In this document: one piece after another, positions 58,003 to 64,000 of the stretch
Layout: the number at the start of each line of letters is the position of its first letter
Numbering within the stretch: the first letter of the stretch is position 1
Assembly: GCA_013146195.2 (NCBI GenBank)
Contig: CM028379.1
Span: forward strand, 156,146,437-156,210,436
From: Codonopsis lanceolata
Taxonomy: Eukaryota > Streptophyta > Magnoliopsida > Asterales > Campanulaceae
Length of the DNA stretch: 64,000 nt
Reading direction: 5' to 3'
Program-made: the position numbers and the translations under genes
The notes under the pieces: generated by a model
Told to the model about the DNA's origin: nothing
The model's database searches: none
Seen by the model: only the letters and a program-made list of their open reading frames with translations

Positions 58003-59643
58003 GTGCCCTCTAAAGTGAAAATCCCGTACTTGGAAGACTACAAAGGTACCACGACGACCCTGGATCATGTGTCAGGGTTCGAGTTGAAGATGATCATCGC
58101 TACTAGGCTCGATGACATATGGTGCCTAGTGTTCGCAGGAACCCTAAAAAAGCAGGCCCAACAGTGGTATAATGGGTTGGCCCATGACTCTATCACATGT
58201 TGGGATGTCTTCAAAGGGGCCTTTCTGAAAAAGTTTGCCTCGGCAGGTGCCATCCCAAAAACCGAGACGGACCTGTGCAGCGTCAAACAAGAAAATAGAG
58301 AAACGGTGCTCTCGTACATGGCCCGCTTTAAAGAAGACCTAGACCAGATCCCTGACATCCCTGATACCTCGGTAAGAATGTGCTTCGGAGCGGGTCTGCT
58401 ACGAGTAAACTGCCGAACCGAGCTCCTCATGAGACCTCGGGACACAATTGGAGAAATGTTCCTAACGGCACAAAGAGTGGCCTTACTGGATGGCGAGCAG
58501 CTTCCTACCATAACAAACTCGCTGACAACCGCGTCCTTTCCAGGCACAACTAACACCGCCGATCAGCCACTCACCGCCGACAAAAGTCACAAAGGAAAAG
58601 ACCAGGGAAGGGCTCGACAGGATGAGGTTCACCCTGCGAGTAAGAGAGAGGAAGAACAGGGTTCAAAGTTCACCGGTGAAATCAGGGGCCCGAGGCGAGA
58701 CAATGAATTAGAGGACTTTACCTCTCTCAATGCATCAAGGGAACACATCATGGATGTCCTCTTAACAGAAAACAAGATACGGCCACCCTTCCCCATGAAG
58801 TCACCCCTCGATACCCGAAAGCCAAGGAAAAGATGCAGCTTTCGCAATGAGATCGGTCACATAACAGAGGAATGCATACAGCTCAAGAGAGCTATACAAC
58901 GGGTGATAAACGAAGGGGATCAGAGGTTCGTAGCAAGAGAGCCAACCCATCGCGCCCCCGGACCAAGGGCTCCGGGGGGCAATAACAGACATCCAGACAA
59001 CAGACCAGTGGTCAACACCATCCGAGAGGAGGCTCAGAGTATCACACAATTGAAAAATGCAATCAACAGCTTGAGCAACTCGGCCGACAACATGATGAAG
59101 GGGGTGGTTGAACACAAAATGGTTTTCAGAGACACCGAGCTAGCCGTTAATACATACGCTCGGCAAAATCCTTTGACTCTACAAATCGGGATCCACAACA
59201 GCCTCGTCAAAAGAGTGCTGATAGACACAGGTGCCGGAAGGGACGTGATGTACTACAAATGCTTTCTAGCATTAGGGCTCGGCGATTCCCTCCTCACACC
59301 AAGCCGAGTCCAGCTAGAGGGGTTCACGGGCCATAAAGTGACAGCAAAGGGAACCGTGGCCCTCAAAGTCGACCTAGGAGAAGGAGACACCGCCAGAAGC
59401 GAAGAGGTCACTTTCCTAGTCCTTGATCTCCCATCTCCATATAATGCCATCCTCGGCGTAACGTCTCAGGCGAAATTTCGAATGGTCGCCTCAATGGCAC
59501 ACCAAAGGGTCAAGTACATGACCTCATGTGGGGTAGGAGTCCTCAAGAATGACGCTCGAACTACCCTGGAATACCTCATAAACGAGAGGAGAGAGGTGGA
59601 GAAAAGATTGAAAAGGCCGGAGGGAGCCGAGGAAAGGGAATAG
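58003..59643 (+). pseudogene. gag core, zinc knuckle and protease of the second Tat-like element
   Basis: An open stretch of 546 codons. It has no convincing ATG at its start (58003 is GTG), so it is the inside of the gag-pol frame. Gag core: YKGTTTTLDHVSGFELKMII, LKKQAQQWYNGL and VLSYMARFKEDLDQI. Knuckle-like CSFRNEIGHITEECIQLKRA lies near residue 275; its first Cys pair partner is absent, as in the other copy. The aspartic protease has VLIDTGAGRDVMYY (active-site DTG) and later FLVLDLPSPYNAILG. A TAG at 59641 ends it, and the same frame continues into RT after further stops. Confidence 0.88.
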
Positions 59644-59814
59644 GAGCAGGTGGTCAAATGAGCCCGAGGACTCGACAGAGAAAGCCTCGTACCATAGCAA
59701 TCAAAGTGGGCCGGGGGAGCTAGCCCGCATCAAGACGAGGGGACTTCGACTGACGAGGCTGAAAAAACTAAGATCGACAGCCTCGACGTACGAGACCACC
59801 CCGTACTGCAGCCC

Positions 59815-60440
59815 ATGGAGGACGTAAAAGACGTCATCATCAACTTCAACTACCCCGACCAAAAAATCAAAGTGGGAATGGAAAAACCCGGCGAGGAAAG
59901 GAGAGCTATCATTGAGTTCTTAAGAAATAACACAGACGTCTTCGCGTGGAAAGTCGAGGATATGGAGGGCATAGCCGAAGAAGTAGCGGTCCACCGGCTA
60001 AGCATCGACCCAGCATTTTCACCCATACAGCAAATGCCGAGGTATTTCTCCCCCGAAAAACAAGAAGCAATCAAAGAAGAGATAGCCAAGCTGCTACGGG
60101 CCGAAATCATCAAAGAAATCCACTACCCCACGTGGATCGCAAATGTGGTGATGGTGAAAAAGAACGATGGAAAGTGGCGAATGTGCGTCGATTTTACCAA
60201 TCTGAACGAGGCATGCCCAAAAGATTGGTACCCACTGCCGAGGATAGATCAACTGGTCAACTCTATCTCGGGCTACAAAATCTTAAGCTTCGTAGATGCC
60301 TATTCGGGATACCACCAGATCATAATGTGGAAAGATGATCAAAGGAACACAACCTTTCGAGCAGCAGGAGCTCTGTACTGCTACAACATGATGCCATTCG
60401 GCTTAAAGAATGCAGGCGCCACCTATCAACGAATGGTGAA
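59815..60440 (+). pseudogene. Reverse transcriptase of the second Tat-like element, truncated
   Basis: Connection region IINFNYPDQKIKVGMEKP and NNTDVFAWKVEDMEGIAEE, then RT proper: WIANVVMVKKNDGKWRMCVD, LNEACPKDWYPLPRIDQL, FVDAYSGYHQI and NMMPFGLKNAGATYQRMVN. It is broken before the catalytic YxDD box by the element starting at 60441. The last 15 codons of the open frame come from that element. Confidence 0.92.
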
Positions 60441-60567
60441 TGATCTATGTATTTTATACGTCGATTTCATATACTTTTATGACTTAAATTAAGCAATTCC
60501 ACGAGGCTTTTGGCTACTGATGTGTGTTTTTCAGTGATTTTGTGAGTTTCAGAGTTTTAGGTGAAAG

Positions 60568-61367
60568 TATACAGATGAAAGAACACAATAGCTAGAATTC
60601 TCAAGAGATACCAATGCAGTTTCTAATGTAGCTGCCGATGTAGCTACAATGGAAGTCACAATGGTTAAAATAAGCAAAACAGCGGAAGACTAATCAATCA
60701 GACAATAAACAGAACACAAAGGTTTACCAAAACGATCTACAAGACTATGCTTGTAGACCTAGCCTCAAGGCCACAAAGATTTCACTAAAAACAATAATAG
60801 TTTTACAAAAAATATATTGAAATCACTAAACAAAACACTCTCACAAGACAACACGTCTTGGAGAGCAAAAACCCCACAGAAAACAAGTATACTAAACGTG
60901 GGAAGAAACAAAACAACTTCCTAAAACTTGACAGGAAGATAAAACGCATTCCAGAACTCAATGTAGCTTCCGATGTTATAACATCAGAAGCTACAATCAA
61001 ACTGCTGCACGTTTTGAAGGAGAAACTGCTTCTGAATCTTCAATGTTTCTGCTCACAGCTTTTGCCTTAGGATTTCTCTCTTAAAACTCTGCCCCTTTCA
61101 GCCATGTCCAAGCTCCTCTATATATAGGGTCGAGATTTCCTACACACAAGAAACAATCCAGCTTCTACAAGGACAAGGATTAGAGAAAGGAAATAAAATC
61201 TTCTTACCAAATCCATTGATTTTATTACCATATAGCAAAGGAGACTAGATGCCCGATTTGAAAAGGATTCGTAATAAGATTTTGTTTCCAAATATAACGC
61301 TAAGAAAATCTAATTAAAGATGTAGATTCCAAAATTACCAAAACTTGTCAAATATGAATTTTACCAT
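60568..61367. mobile_element. Insertion inside the LTR beginning at 60441 (tentative)
   Basis: Compared with the related solo LTR, about 800 bp of unrelated DNA separates tttaggtgaaag from the part with the palindromes. Direct repeats tgaaag at 60562-60567 and 61367-61372 could be the target duplication. The insert has a TATA-like ctctatatataggg at about 61117 and no ORF. Its ends are not TG...CA, so its class is open. Confidence 0.45.
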
Positions 61368-61593
61368 GAAAGGGGAAACAAGAACTAAAATAGGCATGAT
61401 TCAAGTTTGGGGGAGAAAAAGCATCGTAGCGTTGTATTTATATGTTGATAATATTTTAGTTTAGAGTTTGTGTAAAATTTTCAGAGTGCAGGAAAGAAAC
61501 GGACCTAACGGAACGTAACGGAACTAACGGAAGGACTAAAATGAAAGACTGCCAAAAGTCTGGAAGCAGAAAGCACGGCAAACATTTTGTTGA

Positions 61594-61741
61594 CCTTGCG
61601 GACGCAAGGCCTAAAACCCTTGCGGCCGCAAGGCCCTATTAAATGCCAAACATGTGACCGTCACCCCCCCTCAGAATTCGTGCGTTCAGGTTGACTGGGC
61701 ACCTTGCGGATGCAAGGCCTAAAGACCTTGTGGCCGCAAGG
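61594..61741 (+). promoter_or_regulatory. Four 16-bp palindromes upstream of the LTR TATA box
   Basis: ccttgcggacgcaagg (61594-61609), ccttgcggccgcaagg (61618-61633, a perfect palindrome), ccttgcggatgcaagg (61702-61717) and ccttgtggccgcaagg (61726-61741). They form two pairs, each with start-to-start spacing of 24 bp, the pairs being 108 bp apart. The last ends 6 bp before tttataa (61747-61753). The solo LTR at 29520-29645 has related motifs upstream of its TATA. Confidence 0.75.
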
Positions 61742-62034
61742 CCCCCTTTATAAGCAGCAGCCCTGTAGCATATGGCAGATCACAAAAATTTCTATCTCTC
61801 TCTCAAGCACAGTCCGACAAAGTCTCTCTCTCTCTCTTCTCACTCCGGCGAAGCTCTTCCAAACTCTGGCCAAGACTTCAAGACAAGTGCTCTCCTCCTT
61901 CAAGCCTCCATCTCATCTCCACCCTCATCTCACTCCATTAAGGATTTGAAGAAGGTGGAACACCAGCTTTTCCGGCGAAAGCTTCGACAATTCCGGTCAA
62001 TCTCCTACTGCAATTCAAGCATTGTTCAATCCAC

Positions 62035-62332
62035 GTATCTTCTATCCCCTCTTCATTTAAATTTTTGATTAGTCAAAAATATTTGCATTTTAGAGTGATA
62101 GACATAATTAGCTTATTTTTGATTGCATGCTTTATTTGTTTTTGAGTTAGGTTGTGATAATTTAATTTTTAGAGAGTAGATTTGTATCTTCTATCCCCTC
62201 TTCATTTAAATTTTTGATTAGTCAAAAATATTTGCATTTTAGAGTGATAGACATAATTAGCTTATTTTTGATTGCATGCTTTATTTGTTTTTGAGTTAGG
62301 TTGTGATAATTTAATTTTTAGAGAGTAGATTT
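62035..62332. repeat. Perfect 149-bp tandem duplication
   Basis: Copies 62035-62183 and 62184-62332 appear identical by eye, beginning gtatcttctatcccctcttc. They lie in the leader between the LTR TATA box and the ORF at 62355. Confidence 0.92.
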
Positions 62333-62354
62333 TATTTTTGTGCTTTAAAATAGA

Positions 62355-63437
62355 ATGGCCCCTAAGCGTAGGAACACCGGCCCGTCCATGTCCCGCTCCC
62401 AAGAGAAGGAGCCACATTACGATGCCTACCGTTTTATTTCTTTCGAGGCTTCGGAGAGCTATACTAGAAAGCTCTCCAAGAGCATAATCCCTGAAAGGGG
62501 ATTTAAGGCTCAAGACTTTGCTCTCCTTGCCCCCTTCAACCGTCGAAAGTGGGGCAATCTTATTGCGACTCCGGGCGTGGCCATCGTGGCCTTAGTCTGA
62601 GAATTCTACGCCAACGGGCGTATAGGTATAGATGGTGAGGTTATAGATGTTGTTGATGTTAGGGGTAGGAATGTTAGTTTTTCGTCCCATAACATTAACC
62701 GTTATTTTGGCACAACCAACTTCACGAGAGATACTGACCAGTACAGCCTCCACCTTTCTGACCCCGTTACTCTCCAGGTGGTAAATGCAGAAATCGCAAC
62801 ATCTAATGTGGTCTGGACCTACAACCAAAACCCACCATTCCGCCCCCGCACCATGGACGAGACCCATCTCACGAACACGGTCAAGGCCGTGTTCAAATTT
62901 ATTTGTGCACGTCTCATGCCTTCCAGCCACCAGCACATGGTGACTTGGAATAAGGCTGTTTTGATCTACACCATCCTTACTGGTGGGTCTGTTGATGTTG
63001 CTCATCTTATCAACGGCCAAATACAGACCCTTATTAGAGGTACGACAAACGCGGGATTCGCGTTCCCGAGTTTGATTATCGGTCTGTGTAGTGGGGCTGG
63101 AGTCGTTTGGACTCCAGATGCGGAGAGAGTTCGGGAGGTGCCCGACATTTTGAGGGCTCTACTATTTGAGCACCCACGCCAGCCACGTGAGAGAGGCCCA
63201 CGTGAGGAGCTGCCCGAGGAGGAGGATCCGTTGGAGGCGATCTCCAATAGGAAGGAGGAGCTTATGCTCCAAAATGAGATGGTGAGTCAGCAATTGGCAC
63301 AAGTGCGTGCCGACCAGACTTATTTCTCTGGTTGGGTTAACCAGGTGGGACAGAATGTCTCCACATATTTTGGGATGCCACCTGGCACTATCCCCGAGTT
63401 TCGTCCTCCTTCGTTATTTCCTCCCGACTCACCATGA
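62355..63437 (+). pseudogene. Transposase_32-type ('putative plant transposon protein') ORF with one stop
   Basis: One frame of 361 codons from MAPKRRNTGPSMSRSQEKEP to the stop at 63437, interrupted only by TGA at 62598-62600. The central part has ISFEASESYTRKLSKSIIPE, EFYANGRIGIDGEVIDVVDV, then a Phe-Ser-rich NINRYFGTTNF block. It continues with FKFICARLMPSSHQHMVTWN and TILTGGSVDVAHLINGQI, followed by a Glu/Pro-rich stretch and a short coiled coil (LQNEMVSQQLAQVRADQ). The pattern matches the putative plant transposon protein domain found inside LTR elements. The role is unknown to me. The stop is likely CGA to TGA, a usual result of decay at methylated CpG. A second in-frame ATG at 62778 could start a shorter protein. 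Confidence 0.75.
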
Positions 63438-64000
63438 GTCGTAGCCCAAGTTTCTTCCTCTTTCGTTAGGTGGGCCTGCTATGTCCTTTTGATATTTCTC
63501 CTCCATCAACCCTCTCATAAGATGTTCCTCAATTTTGAGGACAAAATAGAAATTAAGTTTGGGGGGGGGGGATTCTAAGCCCGGAGTCTTTGCAGGTCCC
63601 AGCCTAAGGAAGAGTGGAGTTGGGCTACGTTTTTAGGGTGAGGAAAATTTTCTTTTCCCTCTATCGTGTCTCCTCCTCACTCTATTTTCTTGCTTTTTAA
63701 TTTTTCCTATTTCCGGAGATGTTGCCTTGACCAGAATACATTAATATTTGGTTCTTTCGGGTACCCATTATGGGGACCCATCATCAATTGTGTCATCGAT
63801 CATCTCCAATTTCTTTTTACAAAAATAAAAAAAATAAAAAAATGTTTTAATTCAAAATTTTCATCCTCTAGTCCTTTTGTGGTCATTCTATTTGATGAGG
63901 AGTTAATGCAATGAACCACAAAACTTTTCCATAGATCATTATGGAATTTACTTAATTCTGCAAAATTCTTGATTTTCTCCAAACCTTTGTGCACCTACAC
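63438..64000. other. 3' non-coding part of the element, G11 tract
   Basis: Holds a G11 run at 63561-63571 and AT-rich sequence. No further gene is seen before the window ends. Confidence 0.5.

Larger units (their letters stand above)
56228..60440 (+). mobile_element. Second Tat-like Gypsy element, 5' part, cut by another element
   Basis: The 5' LTR is 56228-56963 (TG...CA; TATA gtataaatagg at about 56662). The primer-binding site at 56966 (ttgttccgttgccagga) is followed by gag, protease and RT, closely related to the element at 15933 but better preserved. RT stops at 60440, where a different LTR element begins, and the remainder lies beyond the window or is lost. The 5' edge falls at the end of a TA microsatellite, so it cannot be checked with a TSD here. 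Confidence 0.88.
60441..64000 (+). mobile_element. LTR element with a Transposase_32-type ORF, 5' part (runs off the window)
   Basis: Begins TGATCTATGTATTTTATAC exactly where the RT frame of the Tat-like element is lost. The first 125 bp match the minus-strand start of the solo LTR at 28592-29850 (cacgaggcttttggctactga shared). The LTR has palindrome pairs at 61594-61741 and a TATA box at 61747-61753. An internal ORF spans 62355-63437. After it comes gaggacaaaatagaaattaa then agttt and a run of 11 G (63561-63571), like the tract after the ORFs of Athila-type elements. No RT or integrase is seen in the part present. Confidence 0.75.

Overview
The window is nuclear DNA from a flowering plant, most likely a eudicot. 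The base composition is AT-rich. It holds two plant-specific host genes, one of them with a short GT-AG intron, in a background of LTR retrotransposons, MULE, PIF/Harbinger and Stowaway elements and a SINE. I see no rRNA or true tRNA genes, no CRISPR array, and no organelle or bacterial tract.

Host genes. (1) 5282-6439 (+) is a two-exon gene for a membrane-associated kinase regulator (MAKR/BKI1 family) with a TATA box at 5125-5133. (2) 53504-54916 (-) is an intact, intronless family-1 UDP-glycosyltransferase, closest in recollection to UGT88. Nothing else looks like a functional host gene.

Layout. 1-5100: AT-rich DNA with at least three MITE-type elements. 5282-6439: MAKR gene. 7303-9862: a PIF/Harbinger transposon with a broken transposase, followed by a decayed relative that keeps an ORF1-type fragment (about 10100-11660) and carries a SINE with a 16-bp target-site duplication (TSD). 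12300-13400: three Stowaway-type MITEs. 15933-27068: a Gypsy (Tat-like) LTR element with TSD CTTTT. It has decayed gag-pol, two RNase H modules, no recognisable integrase, a nested LTR-like insert, and a divergent gene on the opposite strand with its own TATA box. 27621-38323: a Mutator-like element (MULE) with long inverted repeats and a perfect 9-bp TSD. It is split by a solo LTR (28592-29850) and by a second LTR-type insertion (33922-36684), which itself holds a long-inverted-repeat AT-rich element. 38745-41345: two copies of an unrecognised repeat with minisatellite tails. 42124-48282 (-): a fairly young Copia element with nearly identical LTRs. 49433-49777: a MITE apparently derived from the Harbinger family at 7303. 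51585-53390: a MITE-in-repeat nest. 53504-54916: UGT. 55071-56182: second copy of the long-inverted-repeat element. 56228-60440: 5' part of a second Tat-like Gypsy element, cut in its reverse transcriptase by another LTR element. That element starts at 60441, carries a Transposase_32-type ORF, and runs off the window.

The elements form a stratigraphy. TSDs and interrupted reading frames give an order of insertion at many sites. Several elements recur as related copies inside the window: the Harbinger parent and its MITE, two long-inverted-repeat elements, two LTRs of the same family, two Tat elements and several Stowaways. All boundaries, TSDs and alignments were read by eye.
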